Assembly (NCBI RefSeq): GCF_003048405.1
Contig: NZ_PIQS01000001.1
Coordinates: 372,001-436,000 of the forward strand
Length of the DNA stretch: 64,000 nucleotides
Direction: 5' to 3'
Source: Campylobacter concisus
Lineage (GTDB): Bacteria; Campylobacterota; Campylobacteria; Campylobacterales; Campylobacteraceae
Shown here one piece after another: positions 1 through 8,743 of this stretch. Position 1 is the first letter of the stretch. Each line of letters opens with the position of its first letter. Made by a program: the position numbers and the translations under genes. The notes beneath the pieces were generated by a model. The model saw only the letters and a program-made list of their open reading frames with translations. It did not search any database and was not told where the DNA came from.

Positions 1-489
1 ATATCCTCTTTGTTTGTATTTTCAAAAAAACAATCAAGCGCCTGACCTAGCACCATGCCGCTAACGCCAGCATTTTCGCTTAAAATTTCCACGCATTTTA
101 TACGTGTTTGAGCTGGCAGTTTAGCACGTGAAATTTCATAAAAAGCATGTGTATTTAGCGCATCTCCTGCAAGTATAGCAGTCGTCTCATCGTAGGTGAC
201 GTGAAGCGTTGGTGTACCGCGCCTTAGACTTGCATTGTCCATCGAAGGTAAGTCGTCATGGATGAGTGAGTAAGTGTGCATCATCTCAAGCCCCAAAGCC
301 ACCCTCATAGCCTTTTGCGTGAGGCTTTTATCCACGTTTTCCACCACGCCAAGTAACAAAAGCGCCCTAAAGTGCTTACCTCCCGCCTTTAGCATAACGC
401 CAAGCGCCTCCTCGTAGTAAGGGTGAAAGCTCGGTGCCTTTGGCAAATTTGCGTTTAGAAATTTTACAAAGTCCTCAAGTAAGCTCATT
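1..489 (-). CDS. ispA: Geranyl/farnesyl diphosphate synthase, N-terminal part (runs off the window)
   Basis: Trans-isoprenyl diphosphate synthase that condenses IPP with allylic diphosphates for quinone and undecaprenyl lipid synthesis. The ATG lies at 489 and the frame is open to base 1, so about 163 N-terminal residues are visible. They include the substrate-binding K/R segment (GGKHFRA) and the first Asp-rich region (HDDLPSMD), which binds Mg-diphosphate. The last Asp of that region is replaced by Asn (SMDN). The second Asp-rich motif would lie outside the window. The start overlaps the stop of the PDZ protein gene as ATGA, so the two are probably translationally coupled. It is the last visible gene of the operon that starts at nfu. 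Confidence 0.9.
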
Positions 490-1594
490 TTGGTACTCTT
501 GCAAAGAACTGAAAATCATTTCTAGTAAATAGAAGCGTAAAGTTTTTTAATTCACCAAGCTTCTCTAAAAGCTCTTCACGACTACTCACGCTCTGTTTAT
601 CAAAACCCAAAATTTTATCACCAATCTTGATGCCAAAAATTTCTGCATTCGACTTTGGCTCGACCTTGGTAACGACTAAATTTTTATCCACCGTGATACC
701 ATAATCCACCAAAATCTTATCATCAAGCATTGTTTGTGGCTCTTTTGGCATGATGTTGAAATTTGGTATATCAAGGCTTGAAGGGGCGTCTACATCGAGG
801 CTTTGGTTAAATTTCACATCCCCACTTACTGGCACCTGAAAGAGCATTTCTTGCTTATCGCGCTTCACGATGATGTCAAGCTTTGCGCCCTTTGGAGCAA
901 AAAGCACCATTTCATTTAGCTCTCTTAGGCTCTTTGGCTTGATGCCATTTACACTCACAAGCTCATCATCGACCATCATCATCTTACCGCGACCCAAAGG
1001 ATCAACAAGACCCACAAAAAATTTATCCTCTTTTTGCAAGAACTTCACGCCGATATCGCCGTAATAGACGTCATCATAAGATACAAAGTGCTTTAGGTAG
1101 CGATTTGGTATAAATTTATCAGCTCCAACGGCTATGCCTATCATCTTGCAACAAGGTGTGTTTATCTCGCCAGTTGCGTTATACTCGAAGCTTAGCGTAT
1201 CAAAATCGCCTAAATTTTGCCCTAAAGACTTGATATGTCCCATGACGGTGTTGTTAGAGTCATTTAAGATGCCAACCCAAGTGCTCTTTTTGATGCGCTC
1301 TTCATTAGTCTCATCAGCCATCACAACGGGGCTTAGCTCCTTGCTAGAGCGCACTAAGAAAAGCTGCAAATATGGGTCAAATTTGACATATTCGCCAAGT
1401 GGGGCTCCCTCGCTTTTTGGCACTGCGATCAAATTTTTAGTGATAGCCACGCCAAAGTGTTTATTTACCGAGACGATTGAGTTTTTGTTCTTTTCAAAGC
1501 AGGCGTTAAAGTCCTCTTGCGTAGGCCTAGGATCGGCGTTTAGGCAAAGCGCTGATAGCAAAAATGCAAGGGCAAATTTATATTTTAGTCTCAT
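485..1594 (-). CDS. Exported protein with two PDZ domains
   Basis: A 369-residue protein with an N-terminal signal peptide (hydrophobic stretch about residues 7-19). Two PDZ-like modules can be read: one around residues 175-255 (DDELVSVNGIKPKSL) and one at the C-terminus (about 300-365, with GIKIGDKILGF). There is no trypsin-like Ser-His-Asp triad of the DegP/HtrA kind between the signal peptide and the PDZ modules, so it is probably a periplasmic scaffold rather than a protease. It overlaps ybaB upstream and ispA downstream by ATGA junctions. The same neighbourhood exists in C. jejuni, where the homologue is also uncharacterised. Confidence 0.8.
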   Translation of the reverse strand: MRLKYKFALAFLLSALCLNADPRPTQEDFNACFEKNKNSIVSVNKHFGVAITKNLIAVPKSEGAPLGEYVKFDPYLQLFLVRSSKELSPVVMADETNEERIKKSTWVGILNDSNNTVMGHIKSLGQNLGDFDTLSFEYNATGEINTPCCKMIGIAVGADKFIPNRYLKHFVSYDDVYYGDIGVKFLQKEDKFFVGLVDPLGRGKMMMVDDELVSVNGIKPKSLRELNEMVLFAPKGAKLDIIVKRDKQEMLFQVPVSGDVKFNQSLDVDAPSSLDIPNFNIMPKEPQTMLDDKILVDYGITVDKNLVVTKVEPKSNAEIFGIKIGDKILGFDKQSVSSREELLEKLGELKNFTLLFTRNDFQFFARVPK

Positions 1595-1905
1595 TTTATC
1601 CCCATCGAAGCAAGACCGCCAAGCATCCTTGAAGCGGTGTTTTTCTTATCAGCCTCAACTGATTTTAGCACGTCATTTACGGCGCTTATTAGCAAAATTT
1701 GCATGCTCTCTTTATCTTCAAGCAAGCTATCATCTATGCTGATATCAAGTATCTCACCGCTGCCGTTTGCTCTCACGCTTACTAGTCCGCCACCGCTTTT
1801 TGCACCAAATTCTTTATTTTTGCTCTCTTCTTCCATCTGCTTGGCCTGCTTTTGCACATCCTCGAGCATCTGCCCCATCTTTGAAAAGTCAAATCCCTCA
1901 AACAT
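1591..1905 (-). CDS. YbaB/EbfC family nucleoid-associated protein
   Basis: A 104-residue small DNA-binding protein of the YbaB/EbfC family, which forms tweezer-like dimers. The N-terminus starts MFEGFDFSKMGQ and continues into a charged helix (QKQAKQMEEESKNKEF). A beta-sheet core then carries the family signature (VSVRANGSGEILDISID). In many bacteria ybaB sits with dnaX and recR; here it is inside the murE-panD-ispA operon, as in C. jejuni. It begins 3 nt after the panD stop and overlaps the downstream PDZ gene by 4 nt. Confidence 0.9.
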   Translation of the reverse strand: MFEGFDFSKMGQMLEDVQKQAKQMEEESKNKEFGAKSGGGLVSVRANGSGEILDISIDDSLLEDKESMQILLISAVNDVLKSVEADKKNTASRMLGGLASMGIK

Positions 1906-1908
1906 CGC

Positions 1909-2256
1909 CTACTCCTTTATGATCTCGTTTTTGTTATTTACATGCACGATGGTTGGCTTAAATTTCTTAGCCTTTTTAAATTTCATACTAGCGTATGCCA
2001 CGATGATGACCACGTCTCCTACGCAGACTTTTCTAGCAGCTGCGCCGTTTAGGCAAATTTCGCCTTTTTTGCCCTTTATCACATATGTGGCAAATCTCTC
2101 GCCATTATTTACGTCTAAAATTTCAACCTTTTGATTTTCTATCAAATTTGCAGCCTTTATAAGCTCCTCGCCGATGCTGATCGAGCCAACATAGTTTAAA
2201 TTTGCGTCTGTTACGACGGCTCTGTGGATCTTACTAGCTAAAATTTCTATATTCAT
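1909..2256 (-). CDS. panD: Aspartate 1-decarboxylase, pyruvoyl-dependent
   Basis: Makes beta-alanine from L-aspartate for pantothenate and coenzyme A. The 115-residue precursor is of normal length. It carries the self-cleavage site Gly24-Ser25 ([10 protein letters not shown]), where Ser25 becomes the pyruvoyl group, plus the conserved Lys9 (SKIHRA) and the GERFATY segment. It starts 2 nt after the murE stop, within the nfu-ispA operon. panB and panC are not in the window. Confidence 0.97.
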   Translation of the reverse strand: MNIEILASKIHRAVVTDANLNYVGSISIGEELIKAANLIENQKVEILDVNNGERFATYVIKGKKGEICLNGAAARKVCVGDVVIIVAYASMKFKKAKKFKPTIVHVNNKNEIIKE

Positions 2257-2258
2257 TT

Positions 2259-3542
2259 TTACCTCTTTAAAAGCTCTTTTACTACTTCTTTGTCGCTAAA
2301 TGGGTGCTTGACGCCCTTTATCTCTTGATATGGCTCGTCGCCTTTGCCAAGTATGACAAGCGCCCAGCCGGGTTCTAGCTTGCTAATGGCTAGCGCGATC
2401 GCCTCTTTGCGGTTGGCATTTCGTATCAAATTTTCATTTTGACTCATACCAGCGCAAATTTCATCGATTATGCTCTCTGGCTCTTCGCTTCTCGGATTGT
2501 CACTTGTGACGATGCAAATTCTTGCGTATTTTTGGGCAATCGCTCCCATTTTTGGGCGCTTTGTCCTATCCCTGTCACCGCCTGCACCAAAGACTGCGAT
2601 CAAATTTAGATGTCTAAGCGAGTTTAGCACCTTTTCGATACCATCTGGCGTATGAGCAAAATCCACGATGACTAGCGGATCGGTGCTAACCACTTCCATT
2701 CTGCCACTAACCCCTTTAAATTTGCTTATCGCATTTGAAAGCGCGGTCGCGTCTGGACGCTCTAGCAAGCAAACAGCGCCAAGGGCTGCAATTAGGTTGT
2801 AAAGATTAAACTCGCCTTGCAAGCTTGAGTCTATCTCCACATCGCCATTTGGCGTCTTGATAACCGCGTCTATGCCGTCCTTTAAACCATAAACTATCGG
2901 CGCAAATCTGGCTGGCTTTTTGAGCGAATACGTATAAGCGTTTTTTGGGTTAAATTTAATGCCATTATCATCAGCATTTATAAGCTTCATGCAATCATCA
3001 TCAAAAAAGCTCGACTTTACCCTAGCATACTCCTCCATGCTTTTATGGTAGTCGAGATGGTCTTGAGTCAAATTTGTAAAAATTTTTAGAGCAAATTTCA
3101 AGCTCTCTATGCGTTTTTGGGCGATCGCGTGTGAGCTAACCTCCATCACGAAGTACTCACAGCCCTGCTCACTAGCTACTTTGAGATAAGAAAGCGTCCT
3201 TAAAATAGCACTTGTCGTAAGCGCCTTGTCATCTATCTGCACGCCCTCAATGAAAGCTCCTCTGGTGCCACTTAGCCCGCATTTTTTACCTAAATTTCGC
3301 AAAATTTCATAGATAGCGGCAGCCGTTGTGGTCTTGCCATTAGTGCCTGTGATGCCAACTATCTTTAAATTTTTATCGATATTTAAGAGCTTTTTGCACT
3401 CTTCAAGAGTAATTATCTTTGCGCCATTTTTTACCGCAGCCTCTGCAAATCTCGTATTTGCAATAGTTTGTACAAAAAACGAGCCCTCTTCGCACTCGTT
3501 TGAGTCATCTGTTATGAAGCTATTTTCTACTGATATTTTCAT
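2259..3542 (-). CDS. murE: UDP-N-acetylmuramoyl-tripeptide synthetase
   Basis: Cytoplasmic Mur ligase that adds meso-diaminopimelate to UDP-MurNAc-L-Ala-D-Glu in peptidoglycan synthesis. The 427 residues contain the Mur ATP loop ([13 protein letters not shown], about residues 63-75), the [15 protein letters not shown] region and the DNPR motif (SDNPRSEEP) that marks meso-DAP rather than lysine specificity. The protein is shorter than E. coli MurE (495), mainly in the N-terminal UMP-binding domain, as is usual in this group. The start overlaps the upstream unknown gene by 23 nt. Confidence 0.96.
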   Translation of the reverse strand: MKISVENSFITDDSNECEEGSFFVQTIANTRFAEAAVKNGAKIITLEECKKLLNIDKNLKIVGITGTNGKTTTAAAIYEILRNLGKKCGLSGTRGAFIEGVQIDDKALTTSAILRTLSYLKVASEQGCEYFVMEVSSHAIAQKRIESLKFALKIFTNLTQDHLDYHKSMEEYARVKSSFFDDDCMKLINADDNGIKFNPKNAYTYSLKKPARFAPIVYGLKDGIDAVIKTPNGDVEIDSSLQGEFNLYNLIAALGAVCLLERPDATALSNAISKFKGVSGRMEVVSTDPLVIVDFAHTPDGIEKVLNSLRHLNLIAVFGAGGDRDRTKRPKMGAIAQKYARICIVTSDNPRSEEPESIIDEICAGMSQNENLIRNANRKEAIALAISKLEPGWALVILGKGDEPYQEIKGVKHPFSDKEVVKELLKR

Positions 3543-4080
3543 TGTTTTGTCTTTTTTGTATCTCTCTAAAAAGCTGATCTATGCGCTCATCACCGCCAAA
3601 CATCACCGCCGCACTCTCAAGATAGTTTATACTCATTTCGATGAAGTCATTTTTTATCAAATTTTCCAAAAATTCTAAAAAATCATCTTTGTTTGAGATC
3701 ATGACCTTGGTTGAGAACATGATATTTTCAAAGACCTTTTTGAAGCTCCCATCCTTATAAACAGCCTTTTTAAAGTCCTCATAGCTGATCGCGTCTTGCT
3801 CTTCAAAATACTCATCGCTAGCCAATCTTGATTCTAAAATTTTTAAAATTTCATCCATTCCTTCATCATCTTCGCCAGCTCTTAGTTTATCCATAAAATA
3901 GTCAAATAAAAGTTTTGCTTCCTCTGCATTTTTCTCGCCAAGGGAGCAAATTTGTATCAAAAATAGTAAATTTTTATCCTGTGTCTTTTCGTAAGCTAGA
4001 GAGAAGTAAAAGATCGCTTCTTTAAATTTTGAGCGTTTAAAGTGTTTAATGCCTATTTTTTTATGATCTATCAATGTCAA
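3520..4080 (-). CDS. Conserved helical protein of unknown function in the nfu-murE operon
   Basis: A 186-residue, probably cytoplasmic, highly charged protein predicted to be almost all helix. Its N-terminus resembles a tetratricopeptide unit (KHFKRSKFKEAIFYFSLAYEK). No signal peptide, membrane segment or catalytic motif is visible. It overlaps nfu upstream by 20 nt and murE downstream by 23 nt, so its expression is tied to theirs. The equivalent C. jejuni position also holds an uncharacterised gene. I do not recognise a function. Confidence 0.8.
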   Translation of the reverse strand: MTLIDHKKIGIKHFKRSKFKEAIFYFSLAYEKTQDKNLLFLIQICSLGEKNAEEAKLLFDYFMDKLRAGEDDEGMDEILKILESRLASDEYFEEQDAISYEDFKKAVYKDGSFKKVFENIMFSTKVMISNKDDFLEFLENLIKNDFIEMSINYLESAAVMFGGDERIDQLFREIQKRQNNENISRK

Positions 4081-4336
4081 ATTCCTCGCCGATCGGGATA
4101 TTTACGACCTCAAGCTCTGGGTGAATATCCATACGAAGTTGTCTTTCGAGTCCATATTTTAGTGTAGTTGTGCTAGCTGCACATCCATGACAATGCCCTG
4201 TAAGTCTTACGTAAATTTTGCCGTTTTTTATGCCAAGTAGCTCCATACCACCGCCATCATTTTCAAGCATCGGTAATACCTTTTGCAAACTCGCACTGAC
4301 TGGTTTTAAAAGTTCTTCATCGCTAAATGGGATCAT
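4061..4336 (-). CDS. NifU C-terminal-domain (Nfu-type) Fe-S carrier
   Basis: A 91-residue stand-alone Nfu domain with the CxxC motif (GHCHGCAAS, about residues 47-55) that binds a transferable [4Fe-4S] cluster between two monomers. It probably delivers clusters to apoproteins together with a NifU/NifS system encoded elsewhere. It is the first gene of a seven-gene minus-strand operon. A TATAAT box is present 27 nt upstream of the start codon. Confidence 0.92.
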   Translation of the reverse strand: MIPFSDEELLKPVSASLQKVLPMLENDGGGMELLGIKNGKIYVRLTGHCHGCAASTTTLKYGLERQLRMDIHPELEVVNIPIGEEFDIDRS

Positions 4337-4362
4337 ATTTTTTCCTATTAAATTTTTGGGCT

Positions 4363-4368
4363 ATTATA
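4363..4368 (-). promoter_or_regulatory. -10 element for the nfu-murE-panD-ispA operon
   Basis: TATAAT in the context GCTATAATAG on the minus strand, 27 nt before the nfu start codon. There is no clear -35 hexamer, which is usual for Campylobacter sigma-70 promoters. A short leader with an AATAGGAAA-type ribosome binding site follows. Confidence 0.6.
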
Positions 4369-4518
4369 GCAAAATAAAAATGCAAAAAATAATGGCTATA
4401 TTTTTGCTTAGTGCTAATTTTGCTTTATAATTTAAACCATTCTGATGCGCCTAGTCAGCTTTAGTTTTTAAATATTTGAGCTAAAATTTAGTAAATTTTT
4501 AATTATTAGCTTTAGGAT

Positions 4519-4541
4519 AAAAGGGCAAATTTAGCCCTTTT
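4519..4541 (-). terminator. Intrinsic terminator after the ABC substrate-binding protein gene
   Basis: Perfect 8-bp stem (AAAAGGGC / GCCCTTTT) with a 7-nt loop, placed 3 nt beyond the stop of the minus-strand substrate-binding protein gene. A/T runs on both sides would let it work in either direction. Confidence 0.7.
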
Positions 4542-4544
4542 TGT

Positions 4545-5462
4545 TTAATCTATTAGAAGTGATTTTATATCTACTTTTTGTTCAATCATCTTGCTCTCAA
4601 GCATAAATTTTTGCGTAGCTTCAAGTGCTTTTATATCTTCAGGCGTGATCTTTGGACTAAAGTCATACTGCGGATACATACTCTTTACCGCCTCTATGCT
4701 AAGCCCGGTCTCTTCAGCTGTAAATTTTAATGCCTCTTCCTCATTTGCTTTCATAAAAGCCAAAATTTCATCTTGGGCCTTTTTAAATTTTTCAACTAGA
4801 TCTTTATGCTTTTTGTAAAATTCTCCGCTTGTGGCAGTAACGATGACTGGAGTGATGACGCCCTTACCTGTTGTTACGACACTAAGTCCTGATTTTTTAG
4901 CATTATAAGCAGTTGGTCCAGCAAGAAGTGCTGCATCGACACTACCATTTTCAAGTGCAGCTTGTGCAGCTGGGATGCCCATAGAAACGAACTCTACGTC
5001 ATTTATGCCAAGTCCACCAAGAGCAAGATACCTAACCAAAAGCTCATTTAATATCGTACCTTTTGGGCCTGCTATTTTTTTACCTTTTAGGTCTTTAGCG
5101 GTTTTTATACCTTTATCTTTAGCAAATATTGCAAAAGCTTCAGGTGCTCTTGAATATGCACTTATGATCTTTATGTCAGCTTTGTTTGCTGCGGCAAGTA
5201 TGACTGAAGTTCCGCCCACGCAGTTTAGAAACTGGAGCGAATTTGAAGCTAGAGCTTGAGTCTGCTTTGCACCTGATGTTATCTCAGAGTACTCGACTGG
5301 CATGCCAAAAGATTTAGCATAAAAGCCTTTAAATTTATCGACGATTGAAGGGACGTTTAGTGGCGATTTGACGTAGGTCATGCCAATCTTATCTAGCTCA
5401 CTTGCGTTTACGACTAGACAAAACAAAGAGGCTGCACACAAAATCTTAAAAAACTTTCTCAT
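4545..5462 (-). CDS. ABC transporter periplasmic substrate-binding protein, NitT/TauT/SsuA type
   Basis: Periplasmic receptor of a nitrate/taurine/sulfonate-type importer; the real substrate is not evident. I chose the start at 5462 (MRKFFKILC) because AAAGGAGC lies just upstream and the signal peptide (CAASLFCLVVNA) follows directly. The upstream in-frame ATG at 5486 lacks both. The mature 286-residue region has the two-lobe NMT1/SsuA pattern (YAKSFGMPVEYSEITSG; LKGKKIAGPKGT; AAQAALENGSVDAALL). It is the last gene of the locus and has its own TATAAT box, consistent with excess synthesis over the membrane components. Confidence 0.85.
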   Translation of the reverse strand: MRKFFKILCAASLFCLVVNASELDKIGMTYVKSPLNVPSIVDKFKGFYAKSFGMPVEYSEITSGAKQTQALASNSLQFLNCVGGTSVILAAANKADIKIISAYSRAPEAFAIFAKDKGIKTAKDLKGKKIAGPKGTILNELLVRYLALGGLGINDVEFVSMGIPAAQAALENGSVDAALLAGPTAYNAKKSGLSVVTTGKGVITPVIVTATSGEFYKKHKDLVEKFKKAQDEILAFMKANEEEALKFTAEETGLSIEAVKSMYPQYDFSPKITPEDIKALEATQKFMLESKMIEQKVDIKSLLID

Positions 5463-5486
5463 ATTTGCTCCTTTAAAAATTTTCAA

Positions 5487-5492
5487 ATTATA
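5487..5492 (-). promoter_or_regulatory. -10 element in front of the substrate-binding protein gene
   Basis: TATAAT (context GTTATATAATTTG) on the minus strand, 25 nt before the chosen start at 5462. It falls in the 75-nt gap between the ATPase and substrate-binding genes and would allow separate transcription of the latter. Confidence 0.5.
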
Positions 5493-5537
5493 TAACTTTT
5501 TGCTTTGTTTTGGTTTTAATTATCATTTTATAAAATG

Positions 5538-6230
5538 CTAAATTTCACTTAAAATTTTACGCTTTAAATTTATTAGCTCATCGCAAAGCAAATCTCTTGG
5601 CTTAGCTAGTTTTGACAGGTCATAATTTGATTTCATCCCGCCTTTTTCAAGCAAAATGATCTCATCTGCTAAATATAGAGCTTCATCGACATTATGAGTG
5701 ACAAAAATGATGGTTTTGTCGGCTTGGAGCTTTAAAATTTCAGCCTGCATGCTGGCTCTCGTAAAAGTATCAAGTGCTGCAAATGGCTCATCCATGAGGA
5801 TCAAATTTGCTTCGTATGCAAGCACTCTTGCAAGAGAAACGCGCGAGCTCATGCCACCAGACAGCTGCGAAACAGCGGCAAATTTAAAGTCGCTAAGCCC
5901 TATCATTGATATGAGCCTATCTATCTTTGCCTCGTCTATCTCATACTTTTTAAGCGCAAATACGATATTTTCATAGACATTTAAAAAAGGCATGAGCCTA
6001 GGCTCTTGAAAGACAAAGCCGATCTTTACTTGCTCTTTAAATTTTATCTCACCTAGACTTACGCTCTCAAGTCCAGCAATAAGCCTTAAAAGAGTTGTTT
6101 TACCGCAACCACTTCTGCCAAGTATTACGGTGATCTTATCCTTTTTTATGCTTAAATTTAGCTCTCTTAAAACGTCGATACGCTTGTCATTAATAAAAAA
6201 ATGCTTTGATAAATTTAAAATTTCTATCAT
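5538..6230 (-). CDS. ABC transporter ATP-binding protein, NitT/TauT type
   Basis: A 230-residue nucleotide-binding subunit. Walker A (GRSGCGKTTLL, about residues 38-48), Q-loop (VFQEPRLMPF), ABC signature (LSGGMSSR) and Walker B (LILMDEPFAALD) are all present, followed by the switch His (FVTHNVDEALYLADE). All catalytic residues are intact. It overlaps the permease gene by 4 nt (ATGA) and powers the importer formed with the 6227-6976 permease and the 4545-5462 receptor. Confidence 0.93.
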   Translation of the reverse strand: MIEILNLSKHFFINDKRIDVLRELNLSIKKDKITVILGRSGCGKTTLLRLIAGLESVSLGEIKFKEQVKIGFVFQEPRLMPFLNVYENIVFALKKYEIDEAKIDRLISMIGLSDFKFAAVSQLSGGMSSRVSLARVLAYEANLILMDEPFAALDTFTRASMQAEILKLQADKTIIFVTHNVDEALYLADEIILLEKGGMKSNYDLSKLAKPRDLLCDELINLKRKILSEI

Positions 6231-6976
6231 TTTTCACTTCGTAAAAGGCTAAATTTAGATATCAAAAATAAAAATACTCTATCTATGAGTACGCCACAAA
6301 TTCCTATTGTAAATATACCTACAAATATCCTATCTGCGCGTGAAAGCTCCTCAGCGTCAAGTATGAGATAGCCTAGCCCGCTAGAAGCTGCGATCATCTC
6401 CGCTCCTACAATCGCTCGCATAGCGTAGCCAAAACCTATACGCATACCGACAAAAATATCTTTTATGGCATTTTTTAGGATGATTTTGTAAAAAATTTCA
6501 AATTTACTAAAACAAAAAATTTTACCAACTTCAATAAGCTTCACATCGCAGCTAGTTAGCCCTTTTGAAATGCTTAAAAACATTGGGAAAAACGATGCTA
6601 GGATGATAATAATAATTTTTGGTGTTTCATTTATACCAAACCAAAGTACCAAAATAGCAATAAGGCTAAGTGGTGGAACATTTCTAAAAAACTCTAGTAT
6701 CCACTCATAATAAATACTAGCTTTTGGAAATAGCGCCGCTACTCCGCCAAAAGTAAATGCCAAAATAAATGCAAAAGCATAGCCAACAAATATACGCTTA
6801 AAACTAATCATCACATGCGTTATTAGCTCGCCACTTAAGCTCATATCAAACATCGTTTTAAGTGTCGTAATAGGACTTGGCAAGATATAGGGCGTGAAAA
6901 TTTCTAGCTCACAAACAACCTGCCAGAGAGCAAAGATCACTAGGATCAAAACGCTCTTTTTAAAAATTTCTATCAC
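6227..6976 (-). CDS. ABC transporter permease, NitT/TauT (SsuC) type
   Basis: A 249-residue inner-membrane protein with about six hydrophobic segments and a BPD-transport inner-membrane signature. The cytoplasmic EAA-like loop (EVGKIFCFSKFEIFYKIIL) that contacts the ATPase is visible. It probably works as a homodimer. The start overlaps the stop of the Fe-hydrogenase-like gene as ATGA and the end overlaps the ATPase gene, so the three are translationally coupled. Confidence 0.9.
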   Translation of the reverse strand: MIEIFKKSVLILVIFALWQVVCELEIFTPYILPSPITTLKTMFDMSLSGELITHVMISFKRIFVGYAFAFILAFTFGGVAALFPKASIYYEWILEFFRNVPPLSLIAILVLWFGINETPKIIIIILASFFPMFLSISKGLTSCDVKLIEVGKIFCFSKFEIFYKIILKNAIKDIFVGMRIGFGYAMRAIVGAEMIAASSGLGYLILDAEELSRADRIFVGIFTIGICGVLIDRVFLFLISKFSLLRSEK

Positions 6977-7581
6977 AGCCCATCTCCATTGTGGCAGCCG
7001 TTTTCGCAGTATAAAAGCTCGATGATCTGATAGTTTTTAAGCTCACTAAATTTATATGAAAATGCGTTTTGTATCTTTTCTTTGCTGCATAAGCTTAGCG
7101 TTTTTATGTCTAAATTTTCAAAAAATCCAGGCGGGATCGGACTTGATTCTATTTTACTTATTTGTAAATTTATGTCGTTTAGCTCTTTAAATTTTTTCCA
7201 TGTTAAAAATGTAGTTTGCTCTAATTTTAAAGAATTTCCAAGCTCAGCCAAATCCTCACAAGGCGTTGTTATATAAAGCCACTCATTTTCTTTTAGCTTC
7301 GAGCTAAGTTCAATGGCGCTTTCAATTAAAATGGGATTTAAGCTTGAAATATTATTTGAAAATTCTTTGAAATTTGATCTTATAAAATTTACAGCTCTTG
7401 GACAGCGGCTGTCTAAAACCATGCCTTTAGAGCATAAATTTTTATATGAAACTTTGACATCACGAACATGATCTTTTTCGCACTCTACTATGTTAAAGCC
7501 CTTATTTTGCAAAAGCTCTTTTAACGCAGAGAAGTCATACATATTTTTTACAACGGGATTTAGCCAAAGTAGCTTTCTCAC
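6973..7581 (-). CDS. Short [FeFe]-hydrogenase-like Fe-S protein heading an ABC transporter operon
   Basis: A 202-residue protein starting at GTG, with GGAG just upstream. I read it as a shortened version of the large-subunit C-terminal domain of iron-only hydrogenases. Three H-cluster-type signatures occur in the right order: RCP (Cys60), TPCEDLAE (Cys108) and LLYCENGCHNGDG (Cys192, Cys196), matching the TSCCP, MPC and ACPGGC..GG motifs. All four cysteines that hold the [4Fe-4S] part of the H-cluster are kept. The proton-transfer Cys before CP is Arg, and the Lys after MPC is missing, so hydrogenase activity is unlikely. The domain is much shorter than in true enzymes. It overlaps the permease gene by 4 nt. 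The role is unknown; an Fe-S sensor or accessory for the transported compound is inference. Confidence 0.6.
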   Translation of the reverse strand: MRKLLWLNPVVKNMYDFSALKELLQNKGFNIVECEKDHVRDVKVSYKNLCSKGMVLDSRCPRAVNFIRSNFKEFSNNISSLNPILIESAIELSSKLKENEWLYITTPCEDLAELGNSLKLEQTTFLTWKKFKELNDINLQISKIESSPIPPGFFENLDIKTLSLCSKEKIQNAFSYKFSELKNYQIIELLYCENGCHNGDGL

Positions 7582-7643
7582 GAGTTCTCCGTAATTTTAA
7601 TAATAGAAATCAAGATTCTATCATTTAAAAATTTAAACCAAGT

Positions 7644-7683
7644 AAAAAGAGCCGCTTATAACTAAAAGCATAAAGATAAGCGG
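7644..7683 (-). terminator. Probable intrinsic terminator after the sigma-28-linked gene
   Basis: 8-bp stem CCGCTTAT / ATAAGCGG with a 16-nt loop, followed on the minus strand by CTCTTTTTAC. It lies between the stop at 7705 and the start of the ABC operon at 7581. Confidence 0.55.
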
Positions 7684-7704
7684 TGCAAAAAAACTAAATT
7701 TAGC

Positions 7705-8706
7705 CTACACTTTTATATCTAATTTCTGTTTTTGCTCCACTTTTTCCATTAGCTTTAGTATATCAACTCCGTTTTTCTCAAGTTGCATCAGCTCCTTAAG
7801 ATAGGCAAATTTCTCATCTTTGTTGATGTCGTAAGTAGTTAGCTTTTCGCTTCGTCCGATCACTGAGGCATAGACTTTGTTGCCATCAAGTTTGTCCGTA
7901 TTTTGCACATTATAAAGCGAGAGAACGCCCTCTATCACCTCTTTAAAATCTGCTCCGCTTTTCATCCCAGCTTTCATGAGCGTAAGAAATCTCTGTCTAC
8001 TCTCTTCGTCAATGAAATTTATATTTTGTAGAGTCTGATACTCAACTGGAGGCTTATTTGTACTAGTTAGCATGGAAATACTCTTTTTGCCTATTGTGAT
8101 ACTCTCCACGCCGACTCTTTCGCCAAGATACTGCCTAAGCGCATAATCAATCCACTTATCTTTAAACTCGTCTATGTTTAGGTCCTTATCAAGTATCTCA
8201 AACCCTTCCACGTGGCTCTTGTGACCAAGCCCAAGAAGTGTGTTATCAAGTTTTGATGTATACTCTTTTGCAAAGAGATCGACATCTGTTGGATAATATC
8301 CTATGATCTCTTCGTGAGCTCTGCCAAAGCCAAGTGCTTTGGTCTGGTTGATAAAATTTTTGAGATCATTTATCTCATCTTTGCTGATTTGTTTGTCATA
8401 TCCCATGAGCTTGCCCCAGATGCTTATCTTGCCATTAGCAGCTATGCCTGATAGCGAGAAATTGCTAGCAAATGTTAGATTCTCACTATTTTTTTGAAAT
8501 TTTGTCGTATTTGTTTCATTTAAATTTATTAAGTCAGCTCTAGTATCGGTATGACTTTTTCGTTCATCAACCAAACTGCTAGATAAATCATTTAAAGAAT
8601 TTTTGTCTATATTGGGTTTAGAGTTATTGGTATCAAGCTCTTGTGCTCTACTACTTCGCGAGTCAACATAAAAATTTGTGCCAACTCCATTTACACTACC
8701 TATCAT
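7705..8706 (-). CDS. Unknown protein probably co-expressed with flagella
   Basis: A 333-residue protein I do not recognise by family. It has no cleavable signal peptide. The first 100 residues are Ser/Asn/Asp/Thr-rich and look disordered, with a folded helical region after that. A segment near residue 300 (YDINKDEKFAYLKEL) resembles an EF-hand-like loop, but only weakly. The gene stands alone between terminators and carries a very good sigma-28 promoter. This suggests co-expression with late flagellar genes, as for known Campylobacter flagellar co-expressed determinants that are secreted through the flagellum. That assignment is inference from the promoter. Confidence 0.75.
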   Translation of the reverse strand: MIGSVNGVGTNFYVDSRSSRAQELDTNNSKPNIDKNSLNDLSSSLVDERKSHTDTRADLINLNETNTTKFQKNSENLTFASNFSLSGIAANGKISIWGKLMGYDKQISKDEINDLKNFINQTKALGFGRAHEEIIGYYPTDVDLFAKEYTSKLDNTLLGLGHKSHVEGFEILDKDLNIDEFKDKWIDYALRQYLGERVGVESITIGKKSISMLTSTNKPPVEYQTLQNINFIDEESRQRFLTLMKAGMKSGADFKEVIEGVLSLYNVQNTDKLDGNKVYASVIGRSEKLTTYDINKDEKFAYLKELMQLEKNGVDILKLMEKVEQKQKLDIKV

Positions 8707-8743
8707 CTCAAATCCTTTGAAATTTATTAGATATTTGAAACGA

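Noticed and set aside
1134..1742. 202-codon plus-strand ORF
   Set aside because: Fully antisense to the PDZ and ybaB genes, which have clear families; composition is low-complexity Ser/Leu/Phe as expected of a mirror frame.
1637..2134. 165-codon plus-strand ORF
   Set aside because: Antisense to ybaB and panD; Ser/Phe-rich shadow with no family features.
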